From Methylococcaceae bacterium UBA6146 (lineage in GTDB: Bacteria > Pseudomonadota > Gammaproteobacteria > Methylococcales > Methylomonadaceae): a stretch of 64,000 bases of DNA. A program made the position numbers and the translations under genes. Location of the stretch: the NCBI GenBank assembly GCA_002422395.1, contig DIUY01000021.1:1-64000 (forward strand), given 5' to 3'. Below the pieces are notes generated by a model. The model was not told where the DNA came from. It did not search any database and saw nothing but the letters and a program-made list of their open reading frames with translations. Every line of letters starts with the position of its first letter. Position 1 is the first letter of the stretch. Shown one piece after another: positions 33,337-41,237 of this stretch.

Positions 33337-33756
33337 ATGAAAAAAATGCTTTTTATAATCCAATTAATGATGACTGGGATGCTTTGTGCCGCATCACCTT
33401 TTGTTTTTGCTGATAATGATCACTGGAGACACCACCACCATCATCATCACTATCCCCACTATCGTGAAGTTGTGCGGTATTATCCGCAGCCGCGGCCCTA
33501 TGTACGTAAAGTGGTCAAGTATTATCCGCAGCCACGCCCTTACTACCGAGAAGAGGTTCGGCATTACCCGCAGCCTCCCCGCTACGTTGAGCCACAGCAT
33601 CAGAGCTATCAGGACCCCCGCTCCACACAAGGGCTTGCCGGTGGTGTTGTAGGGAGTGTGTTCGGTTATCAATTAGGTAGTGGCGATCCGATAGCCACTG
33701 GATTAGGCGCGGCGGCCGGTTCTTATCTGGGTAATGGTATGGCGGGCAGATGGTAG
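33337..33756 (+). CDS. secreted His/Tyr/Pro-rich protein with glycine-zipper end
   Basis: The 139-residue product starts at the ATG behind AGGAAGG and has a signal peptide ending FVFA. Next come seven consecutive histidines (HHHHHHH), then three tandem copies of a YYPQPRPY-like unit (VVRYYPQPRPYVRK, VVKYYPQPRPYYRE, VRHYPQPPRYVE). The C-terminus GLAGGVVGSVFGYQLGSGDP...GLGAAAGSYLG resembles a glycine-zipper 2TM domain for the outer membrane. The histidines suggest metal binding. Function unknown. Confidence 0.75.
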   Translation: MKKMLFIIQLMMTGMLCAASPFVFADNDHWRHHHHHHHYPHYREVVRYYPQPRPYVRKVVKYYPQPRPYYREEVRHYPQPPRYVEPQHQSYQDPRSTQGLAGGVVGSVFGYQLGSGDPIATGLGAAAGSYLGNGMAGRW

Positions 33757-33935
33757 GTTATAAAACATTTTTGGTTTTATAACTAAATTAACAAGACATA
33801 GGCTGGTGTTTTTATTTTAGGTAGACGAGGAGCGTTTCGGTAAACCCGGTATTGTTTTAGCCAAAAGCAGAAAAGTAGGTGCTTTTTGTGAGCCGACAAG
33901 GATTAAAATCTTTGTCGGCTTTGGTTTTACCATTT

Positions 33936-33995
33936 GGTGGTGGTAAAAATGGTAATGATATTTTGGAGTCAAGAAACATGTTTTTTGACTCCGCT
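33936..33995. repeat. dispersed palindromic repeat, copy 3 (right end missing)
   Basis: About 60 bases match copies 1 and 2 from GGTGGTGGTAAA through the core palindrome (GGAGTC...GACTCC) to CTTAAG. The right terminal TTTACCACT is absent; the repeat ends about 14 bases from the stop codon of the convergent TIGR02647-type gene. Confidence 0.8.
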
Positions 33996-34009
33996 GTCAC
34001 TTAAGCCAT

Positions 34010-34249
34010 TCAAGCAGGTTTAAGCAAGTTTAAGACAGTCTGGGCCTGTTCTGCAGCCTCATGGCCCATGGCGGTCAAATATCCCCCATCTTCTTGGGTG
34101 ATCAGCCCTTTGTTATATAAGCGTTCCGTTGCAGCGACGATTTCTGGGGTTGCAGTGCTTTTATGGACTTTTATCCCTTCTTGTGTAGTGTTTAAGTTGT
34201 AGCGGACCAAGATGTTCAGTTCTTCTACTAGTTCTGGTGTGTAGGGCAT
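34010..34249 (-). CDS. TIGR02647-type small protein
   Basis: The 79-residue protein starts MPYTPELVEELNILVRYNL and continues with KVHKSTATPEIVAATERLYNKGLIT, a helix-rich pattern typical of the TIGR02647 family of gammaproteobacterial proteins. It resembles a winged-helix fragment. Function is unknown. It stands alone beside repeat copy 3. Confidence 0.75.
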   Translation of the reverse strand: MPYTPELVEELNILVRYNLNTTQEGIKVHKSTATPEIVAATERLYNKGLITQEDGGYLTAMGHEAAEQAQTVLNLLKPA

Positions 34250-34396
34250 GATATTTACTCCAATGAGGACGGGTTGTATTTTTAGGATAAAGCTATTTGT
34301 TTTTCTGGACTATTTTTGTTTGTCCCGGAGGCGCGGCCTAGGTTGTGGCAGGTGGCCAATAGCCTAAGTGTGGCGCTTTGATTGTCGCTTCAGAGC

Positions 34397-35368
34397 TTAA
34401 ACCACTCTGTCTTCTGGCTCAAGACCTGAAAAAAATGCGGCGATATTGGCCAGCACCCTATTGCCCATTGCCACGCGCGTTTCCTCGCTGGCACTGCCCA
34501 AGTGCGGCAATAGAGTGATATTTTCCAGCCCCAAAAAACCGGGGTTAAGATTGGGTTCGCCTTCATAGACATCCAAGCCCGCTCCGGCAATCCAGCGGTT
34601 TTTCAAGGCGTTAATCAGTGCGTTGCTGTCGACCACATCACCGCGTGCGGTGTTGATGAGATGGGCGGACGGGCGCATTAATTTCAGGCGCTGCTCATTA
34701 AGCAAATGCTTGGTGGCGGCCCCGCCCGGACAATGCAATGAGACAAAATGCGCTTCTGTCAATAGCTCTTCAACGCTTTCACAACGGACGGCTTGCAATT
34801 CTTCAACAATTGCAGGGTCGGGTGCGGAAGGCACATAAAACAGGATTTTCATGCCAAAGCCATGATGGGCTTTTCTCGCCATTGCTTGGGCAATGCGGCC
34901 AAAGCCGATGAGCCCCAAGGTTTTTCCTGTCACTTTCTGCCCTAGCAGTTGGGTTGGGGCCCAGCCTGTCCATTGCTTGTTGAGGATCAGCCGTTCACCT
35001 TCGGCGGCGCGGCGGGCGGACATCAGCAGCAATAGCATGGCAATATCGGCGGTGCAATCGGTCAAGACATGCGGGGTGTTGGTAACGGTTAAACCGTGTT
35101 CCTTGGCAACGTTGATGTCGATATTGTTATAACCCACGCCAAAATTGCCAATGACTTTAACGCGCCGATTTTCAACACGGATGATGTCAGCGGTTATCGG
35201 ATCGGTCACTGTCGGCAACAGCGCATCAGCGGTTTGCATGGCGATTTTTAGCTCATCGGCGCTCATCGGGATGTCTGATTCGTTCAGTTGCACATCGTAA
35301 AGCGCCCTAAGCTGGGATTCCACTTCAACGGGCCAGCGGCGGGTGACGATGACTTTGGGTTTGTTCAT
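34397..35368 (-). CDS. hprA: hydroxypyruvate reductase/D-glycerate dehydrogenase
   Basis: The 323-residue D-2-hydroxyacid dehydrogenase reduces hydroxypyruvate to D-glycerate in the serine cycle (known role; GyaR/GhrB family). The NAD-binding loop is GLIGFGRIAQAMA (about 148-160). Catalytic residues lie in NTARGDVVDSNAL (Arg), LDVYEGEP (Glu) and LLPHLGSAS (His). The neighbouring serine-glyoxylate aminotransferase gene makes hydroxypyruvate, supporting this substrate over glyoxylate. Confidence 0.88.
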   Translation of the reverse strand: MNKPKVIVTRRWPVEVESQLRALYDVQLNESDIPMSADELKIAMQTADALLPTVTDPITADIIRVENRRVKVIGNFGVGYNNIDINVAKEHGLTVTNTPHVLTDCTADIAMLLLLMSARRAAEGERLILNKQWTGWAPTQLLGQKVTGKTLGLIGFGRIAQAMARKAHHGFGMKILFYVPSAPDPAIVEELQAVRCESVEELLTEAHFVSLHCPGGAATKHLLNEQRLKLMRPSAHLINTARGDVVDSNALINALKNRWIAGAGLDVYEGEPNLNPGFLGLENITLLPHLGSASEETRVAMGNRVLANIAAFFSGLEPEDRVV

Positions 35369-35441
35369 AGGCGAGGCTCCACAGGATTATAGGTTGTAAG
35401 TTAGGATGGTCTTGGACGATATCCCACAACAATAATAACTG

Positions 35442-35492
35442 CCGGTCAGATTCCGCAGAAGGCGTAACCTGAAGAAGGCGTAACCTGACCGG
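35442..35492. repeat. tandem 16-bp duplication within an inverted repeat
   Basis: AGAAGGCGTAACCTGA occurs twice in a row (35457-35488). It is bracketed by CCGGTCAG (35442-35449) and CTGACCGG (35485-35492), so the RNA can form an eight-pair stem around the loop. It lies between sga and hprA and could modulate hprA expression. Confidence 0.6.
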
Positions 35493-35513
35493 AAAGAAGT
35501 TGTAAAGGAATTA

Positions 35514-36677
35514 TTAAGCCGTAGCGCGATAATACTCAATCGCCGCAGCTACACCGCTGCCAGGCTTAATATCAATGCCGCTATCCAACAAAGCCATTTC
35601 GACACCGGCAATTGCGCCCAGCATTGAAACATCATTCATATCGCCAACGTGGCCGATACGGAAAACTTTGCCTGCCACTTCTGACAAGCCGGCACCCAAT
35701 GAAATATTGTATTTGCTAAATGCGGTGCTGATGACGGTGCGTGCATCTTTGCCTTCAGGAACGACAATCGCTGAGACGGTGTCAGATTCAAAGCCAGGTT
35801 GGGCGCATAGTGTCAACCCCCAAGCGGCAACGGCTTTGCGGGTTCCTTCGGCCAAACGGTGATGGCGGGCGTAGACATTTTCTATGCCTTCTTCCAACAA
35901 TAAATCCAATGCCTTGCGCAAGCCGTATAACAGTGGCAGGTTAGGCGTGTAAGGTGTGTAACCGTCTTTGTTGGCGTTCATTTGGTCTTTTAAGTCCAAG
36001 AAGCAACGTGGATAAGTGGAGGTTTCCACTGCCCGCAAGGCTTTTTGGCTGAATGCGACAAAGGCGCCGCCAGCTGGCAGCATAAAGCCTTTTTGTGAGC
36101 CGCTAATCGCCCCGTCCACACCCCATTCGTCCATGCGGAAATCGATGCTGGCAATCGAGCTGACACCGTCCACGAACATTAGGGCAGGGTGGCCTGCCGC
36201 ATCCATTGCTTTACGCACACCGCTGATGTCACTTGTCACGCCAGTGGCGGTTTCGTTGTGCGTTGCTAGGACGGCTTTGATTTCATGGTTGCTGTCTTCT
36301 TTTAAACGCGCTTCCAGTTTGTCTAAAGGGATGCCTTTGCCCCAGGCTTCTTGATGGATTTCGACATCAAAGCCTAAGCGCTTTGCCATTTCTGCCCAGA
36401 GGTGGCTGAATTGACCGAAACGGTAAATCAACACCTTATCACCAGGATTTAACGTGTTGGTCAAGGCGATTTCCCAACCCGCAGTGCCGGTGGCAGGAAA
36501 AATAAAAGCTTGTCCGGTTTCAGTCCTGAAGATTTTTTTCAGGTCTTGCAGCAATGGGGTCAGTAACTTTGGGAAGATTGGCGAGCGATGATCTTCCATC
36601 GCAACGTGCATTGCGTTAAGAATTTCATTAGGAACGTTGGTAGGGCCAGGGATATAAAGGTGGTTACGACCAGCCAT
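35514..36677 (-). CDS. sga: serine-glyoxylate aminotransferase
   Basis: The 387-residue class V PLP enzyme converts serine and glyoxylate to hydroxypyruvate and glycine, the entry step of the serine cycle. It starts with MAGRNHLYIPGPTNVP and has the PLP lysine in SGSQKGFMLPAG (about residue 194) plus FVDGVSSIASIDF. Length and motifs match the methylotroph enzyme. It is oriented with hprA and divergent from mcl, as in known serine-cycle clusters. Confidence 0.93.
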   Translation of the reverse strand: MAGRNHLYIPGPTNVPNEILNAMHVAMEDHRSPIFPKLLTPLLQDLKKIFRTETGQAFIFPATGTAGWEIALTNTLNPGDKVLIYRFGQFSHLWAEMAKRLGFDVEIHQEAWGKGIPLDKLEARLKEDSNHEIKAVLATHNETATGVTSDISGVRKAMDAAGHPALMFVDGVSSIASIDFRMDEWGVDGAISGSQKGFMLPAGGAFVAFSQKALRAVETSTYPRCFLDLKDQMNANKDGYTPYTPNLPLLYGLRKALDLLLEEGIENVYARHHRLAEGTRKAVAAWGLTLCAQPGFESDTVSAIVVPEGKDARTVISTAFSKYNISLGAGLSEVAGKVFRIGHVGDMNDVSMLGAIAGVEMALLDSGIDIKPGSGVAAAIEYYRATA

Positions 36678-36806
36678 GATGTGCCTCTATGGGTTAAGTG
36701 ATTGAATGATTAGTTAAAACAGCTAGAGCAAAAAGCTAAAGCCCAAAAAACTGGCAATAATGACATAGCCGTTACTAATCGGCAAGATTTGATTTTTTAC
36801 TAAAAA

Positions 36807-36834
36807 TTGACATTAACCGCTCTAAAAGTAGAAT
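36807..36834 (+). promoter_or_regulatory. sigma70 promoter of the mcl-mtkAB genes
   Basis: Consensus TTGACA (36807-36812) is followed after 16 bases by TAGAAT (36829-36834), about 85 bases before the malyl-CoA lyase ATG. The divergent sga gene must have its own promoter in the same 240-base gap. Confidence 0.6.
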
Positions 36835-36919
36835 GGTCGATTTATTTTAGCTTTGGGTTTCCCAAGCAAATCCCCCGCACTGGAAGATCAGCGCGTTATC
36901 AATGACATGAGGAATATTG

Positions 36920-37873
36920 ATGAGTCACACTTTATATACAGCGTCGGTGCAACGCGTCCAACGCTGTGAATTGGCGGTTCCGGGTTCAAATCCTGAAATG
37001 TTTGAAAAAGCCCTGAAAAGTGGTGCGGATTTCGTTTTTTTGGATCTTGAAGATGCGGTGGCTCCCGACGATAAATTGCGTGCCCGCAAAAACATTATTG
37101 AAACTATCAATGACTTGGATTGGCACGGCCATGGCATCACTGTTTCCGTGCGCATCAATGGCTTGGACACCCAATACATGGTGCGTGATATGGTCGATCT
37201 GGTTGAACAGGCGGGTAGTAAAATCGACACCATTTTAATCCCCAAAGTCGGCGTGTACTCCGATGTGTATATGGTTGAGGCGATGCTTAACCAATTGGAA
37301 ATGCAGCAAGGCTTGAAAAATAAAATCGGCATCGAAGCATTGATTGAAACCGCGCTGGGCATGGCGAATGTTGAAGACATTGCCCGCCAAGGTGCATCCG
37401 GTCGTTTGGAGGCGCTACATTTTGGCGTGGCCGATTATGCCGCCAGCAACCGCGCACGGACGACTAATATCGGCGGCTTAAACCCTGACTATCCAGGTGA
37501 CCAGTGGCACTTTGCCATTAGCCGCATGACAGTCGCTTGCCGCGCGTATGGGTTACGCCCTGTCGATGGGCCTTTTGGCGATTTTAAAGACCCCGAAGGT
37601 TTCAAGCTGGCGGCCAGACGTGCTGCAGCATTAGGCTGTGAAGGCAAATGGGCGATCCATCCCTCGCAAGTGACTTTGGCTAACGAAATTTTTACCCCGC
37701 CAGCGGCTGAAGTAGAAAAAGCACAACGGATTCTTGTCGCGTTGCAGGAAGCGGCGGCGCAAGGAAAGGGCGCGGCGGCGTTGGATGGCCGGTTAATAGA
37801 TGCGGCGTCAGAACGGATGGCTAACAATGTGGTGAGGGCGGCTGAAGCCATTGCCGCAAAAACTAAAAATTAG
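36920..37873 (+). CDS. mcl: L-malyl-CoA lyase
   Basis: The 317-residue HpcH/HpaI-family lyase splits malyl-CoA to acetyl-CoA and glyoxylate, regenerating the serine-cycle acceptor. Motifs include LAVPGSNPEMFEKAL, FVFLDLEDAV (metal-binding Glu/Asp region), VRINGLDT and LHFGVADYAA. The ATG at 36920 follows an in-frame TTG. mtkA starts 92 bases downstream. A citrate-lyase-beta function is less likely given the neighbours. Confidence 0.93.
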   Translation: MSHTLYTASVQRVQRCELAVPGSNPEMFEKALKSGADFVFLDLEDAVAPDDKLRARKNIIETINDLDWHGHGITVSVRINGLDTQYMVRDMVDLVEQAGSKIDTILIPKVGVYSDVYMVEAMLNQLEMQQGLKNKIGIEALIETALGMANVEDIARQGASGRLEALHFGVADYAASNRARTTNIGGLNPDYPGDQWHFAISRMTVACRAYGLRPVDGPFGDFKDPEGFKLAARRAAALGCEGKWAIHPSQVTLANEIFTPPAAEVEKAQRILVALQEAAAQGKGAAALDGRLIDAASERMANNVVRAAEAIAAKTKN

Positions 37874-37965
37874 GGCGCAGAGATTGATAAGCTATAGCGA
37901 AAGTCTCGCCTGTGCTGCTTGTGCTTTGTGACGTAAAACTTTAAGTAATTGACGAAGGAGACGCG

Positions 37966-39156
37966 GTGGATATTCATGAATATCAAGCGAAAGAATTATT
38001 AAGCGGTTATGGTGTAAAAATCGCTGAAGGGGGGTTGGCTTACAGCCCTGAAGATGCCGTGCAACGGGCCCGCGAAATTGGCGGCACGGTTTGGGCGGTT
38101 AAGGCGCAGATCCATTCAGGCGCCCGCGGTAAGGCGGGCGGTATTAAAATCTGTAAAACGCATGATGAAGTTGAAGCGGCGGCTGAGGCGTTGTTAGGCA
38201 AGCGCCTGGTGACGCATCAGACTGGCCCGGCCGGAAAAGTCTGCGGCAGATTGTATGTCGAAGCTGGCACCGATATTGTCAAAGAAATGTATTTCTGCTT
38301 TTTGGTTGACCGTAGCGCCGAGCGCATTGTGATGGTTGGTTCGGCGCAAGGTGGTATGGACATCGAAGAGCTCGCCATCACCAACCCTGAAGCAATCACT
38401 AAAATTTATATTGAACCCTCCGTCGGCTTGCAGGCTTATCAGGCACGTGAGATGGCTTTTGCCTTAGGTCTGGATGCCGAAATAATGAGCCATGCCGTTA
38501 AGACCATTAAAGGTTGTTACCGCGCCTTGCGTGATCTGGATGCCAGCATGCTGGAGATCAACCCGTTGGTGATGACCCGTAACGGTGAGTTGCTGGCGTT
38601 GGATGCAAAAATGGGTTTTGATGAAAACGCTTTGTTCCGGCAGCAAAAAATTTCCGAGTTGCGTGATAAAACTCAGGAAGACCCGCGTGAAACCGCCGCT
38701 GCTGACCGTGGCTTGAGCTATGTTGGCCTCGATGGCGACATTGGCTGCATGATTAACGGCGCAGGCTTGGCAATGGCGACCATGGACATGATTAAACTGG
38801 CGGGTGGCGAACCGGCCAACTTCCTTGACGTGGGCGGCGGCGCGTCAGCTGAGCGCACTGAAAAAGCTTTCCGTCTGGTGTTGGCGGATAAAAACGTCAA
38901 AGCTATGCTGGTCAATATTTTTGCGGGTATCAACCGTTGTGACTGGATTGCTGAAGGCGTGGTGCAGGCGGTCAGAAAAATTGACATGAAAATCCCGCTG
39001 ATTGTCCGGTTATCAGGTACAAATGTTGAAGAAGGCCAGCGCATTATCAGGGAAAGTGGCTTGCCGATCATTACTGCGGAAACTCTGGCGGAAGCGGCTG
39101 AAAAAGCCGTACAGGCGCGTAACAAAGTCGCCGCACTTTCCACAACAGGGGCTTAA
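37966..39156 (+). CDS. mtkA: malate-CoA ligase subunit beta
   Basis: The 396-residue ATP-grasp protein is homologous to SucC and, with MtkB, makes malyl-CoA from malate, CoA and ATP. It begins MDIHEYQAKELLSGYGV from a GTG behind GAAGGAG, and has GGRGK-like KAQIHSGARGKAGGIK, EINPLV and NIFAGINRCDW. Adjacency to malyl-CoA lyase separates it from ordinary succinyl-CoA synthetase. Confidence 0.94.
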   Translation: MDIHEYQAKELLSGYGVKIAEGGLAYSPEDAVQRAREIGGTVWAVKAQIHSGARGKAGGIKICKTHDEVEAAAEALLGKRLVTHQTGPAGKVCGRLYVEAGTDIVKEMYFCFLVDRSAERIVMVGSAQGGMDIEELAITNPEAITKIYIEPSVGLQAYQAREMAFALGLDAEIMSHAVKTIKGCYRALRDLDASMLEINPLVMTRNGELLALDAKMGFDENALFRQQKISELRDKTQEDPRETAAADRGLSYVGLDGDIGCMINGAGLAMATMDMIKLAGGEPANFLDVGGGASAERTEKAFRLVLADKNVKAMLVNIFAGINRCDWIAEGVVQAVRKIDMKIPLIVRLSGTNVEEGQRIIRESGLPIITAETLAEAAEKAVQARNKVAALSTTGA

Positions 39157-39164
39157 GGAACATC

Positions 39165-40049
39165 ATGGCTATTTTAATTAACGAAACCACCCGTATCATC
39201 GTCCAAGGCTTTACCGGCAAGATAGGCAGTTTTCATGCCCAGGATATGATCAACTATGGCTCCAATGTCGTTGGTGGCGTCACGCCCGGTAAAGGCGGAC
39301 AAACTCATTTGGGTCGGCCTGTGTTCAACACGGTTAAAGAAGCCGTGCAACAAGTCCGTGCTGAAGCCAGTATCGTGTTCGTGCCGCCTGCGTTTGCCGC
39401 CGATTCCATCATGGAAGCCGCTGATGCCGGCATAAAATACTGTGTTGCCATTACCGACGGTATCCCTACCCAAGACATGATGACAGTAAAAAATTTTTTG
39501 CGCCGTTTCCCCATGGAAAAGCGTATGTTTTTAACTGGCCCTAATTGTGCTGGCACCATTAGTCCAGGACGGGCGATGCTCGGTATTATGCCGGGACATA
39601 TTTATATGCAAGGCAATGTGGGTATTGTGGGTCGTTCCGGTACATTAGGGTACGAGGCAGCCGACCAGATGAAGCGTTTGGGTATCGGTATTTCCAGTTC
39701 GGTAGGCATTGGCGGCGACCCGATTAACGGCAGCTCGCACCGTGACATTTTGGAAAAATTCGAGCAGGATCCGGAAACTAAAGTGGTGCTGATGATTGGC
39801 GAAATCGGCGGCCCGCAAGAAGTGGAGGCGGGATTATATGCCAGAGAAATGACTAAGCCGGTGGTCGCTTATATTGCTGGGCTGACCGCCCCTGAAGGTC
39901 GGCGCATGGGTCATGCGGGCGCGATAATTTCCTCGGCGGGTGAAAGCGCGGCAGAAAAAGTCGCCATCCTTAAGGAGTTGGGCGTGATTATTTGCCCGAC
40001 ACCTGCGGCGATGGGCAAGACGGTTGCCGAAGTGCTGGCTAAGTTATAG
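39165..40049 (+). CDS. mtkB: malate-CoA ligase subunit alpha
   Basis: The 294-residue protein is SucD-like, with an N-terminal CoA-binding domain (TRIIVQGFTGKIGSFHAQDM) and the phosphorylated active-site histidine in RRMGHAGAIIS (about residue 247). LTGPNCAGTISPG is also conserved. It follows mtkA by eight bases behind AAGGAAC. Together the two subunits supply the mcl enzyme. Confidence 0.94.
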   Translation: MAILINETTRIIVQGFTGKIGSFHAQDMINYGSNVVGGVTPGKGGQTHLGRPVFNTVKEAVQQVRAEASIVFVPPAFAADSIMEAADAGIKYCVAITDGIPTQDMMTVKNFLRRFPMEKRMFLTGPNCAGTISPGRAMLGIMPGHIYMQGNVGIVGRSGTLGYEAADQMKRLGIGISSSVGIGGDPINGSSHRDILEKFEQDPETKVVLMIGEIGGPQEVEAGLYAREMTKPVVAYIAGLTAPEGRRMGHAGAIISSAGESAAEKVAILKELGVIICPTPAAMGKTVAEVLAKL

Positions 40050-40111
40050 TTTTTGTTCAAGCCGTTTGCATCGGCGGTGATGCAAGCGGCTTTGAAGTTT
40101 GCCGTCTTTTG

Positions 40112-41194
40112 TTAGGCTGCGGGCCGCCAAACAGGATAATCGGTATAGCCTGCTTCATTACCGCCATAAAAAGTAGCCGGATCGGGCGTGTTTAATGGTG
40201 CGTTTGATTTGAACCGTTCCACCAGGTCAGGGTTGGCGATATACAATTGCCCAAATGCCACGGCATCAGCCAAGTTTTCAGCAATGGCGTGTTGCGCATG
40301 TTCATAATCATAACCGCCGCAAACGATCAAATTGCCTTGATAGGTTTTGCGTAAAACCGCCAGATCCACCACTTTTGCGCCGTGCCGAATATCCCCTTCC
40401 AACGCGTCAACAATATGTAGATAGGCAAGGTTTAACCCGCTGAGTTGGTTTAGCAGATAGGTAAACAACGCTTCAGGGTTGCTGTCGACCATGTCATTAA
40501 AAGTGCCGCTTGGCGACAAACGGATGCCAACCTGTCCAGCGCCACAAGCAGCAATAACCGCTTCGGTGACTTCCAATATTAAACGGCAACGGTTTTCGAT
40601 GCTACCGCCATAGTTATCCGTGCGCTGGTTTGTGCCGTCACGTAAAAACTGATCCAGCAAGTAGCCATTCGCGCCATGGATTTCCACGCCATCAAAATTT
40701 GCGGCCCAGGCATTTTCTGCGGCTTTGCGGTAGTGGCTGACAATCGCCGGGATTTCTTCAGTTGTTAACGCGCGGGGCTGCACAAAAGGCTGCATGCCTG
40801 TTGGCGTAACCGCATAGCCTTTTGCTGCAATGGCGGACGGTGCAACCGGCAGTTCGCCCTGATGAAAATCTGGGTGGGAAATGCGCCCGACATGCCAAAG
40901 CTGCAAAAAAATGCGCCCGTTTTCTGCATGCACGGCTTCTGTAATGTGTTGCCAGCCGGTGATTTGCTGGTCAGTATAGATGCAAGGGATCGCCGGATAG
41001 CCAATACCTTGCGGCGAAATGGGGGTGGCTTCAGAAATGATTAGCCCAGCGCTGGCGCGTTGCCGGTAGTAGGTTGCCATTAGCTCGGTCGGGATGTTTT
41101 CCGGTGCACGCATCCGGGTCAACGGCGCCATGACAATGCGGTTAGGTAGATGGCAAGCACCTAATTTAATCGGTGAAAATAAAGTGGTTGTCAT
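40112..41194 (-). CDS. nemA: old yellow enzyme family alkene reductase
   Basis: The 360-residue FMN protein reduces activated C=C bonds or nitro groups with NAD(P)H. It begins LFSPIKLGACHLPNRIVMAPLTRMRA and has FLQLWHVGRISHP, the substrate-binding pair in FDGVEIHGANGYLLDQFL and the FMN phosphate site near the C-terminus. This matches the NemA/xenobiotic reductase class. Physiological substrate unknown. Confidence 0.88.
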   Translation of the reverse strand: MTTTLFSPIKLGACHLPNRIVMAPLTRMRAPENIPTELMATYYRQRASAGLIISEATPISPQGIGYPAIPCIYTDQQITGWQHITEAVHAENGRIFLQLWHVGRISHPDFHQGELPVAPSAIAAKGYAVTPTGMQPFVQPRALTTEEIPAIVSHYRKAAENAWAANFDGVEIHGANGYLLDQFLRDGTNQRTDNYGGSIENRCRLILEVTEAVIAACGAGQVGIRLSPSGTFNDMVDSNPEALFTYLLNQLSGLNLAYLHIVDALEGDIRHGAKVVDLAVLRKTYQGNLIVCGGYDYEHAQHAIAENLADAVAFGQLYIANPDLVERFKSNAPLNTPDPATFYGGNEAGYTDYPVWRPAA

Positions 41195-41237
41195 AAGTTT
41201 TTTAAAAGGTTGATGTGGATGTAAACGAGGGGTGGCG

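Noticed and set aside
33421..33600. CRISPR-like tandem repeats in the His/Tyr/Pro-rich gene
   Set aside because: The repeats are in frame, imperfect and encode protein repeats; there are no spacers. No CRISPR array was seen anywhere in the window.
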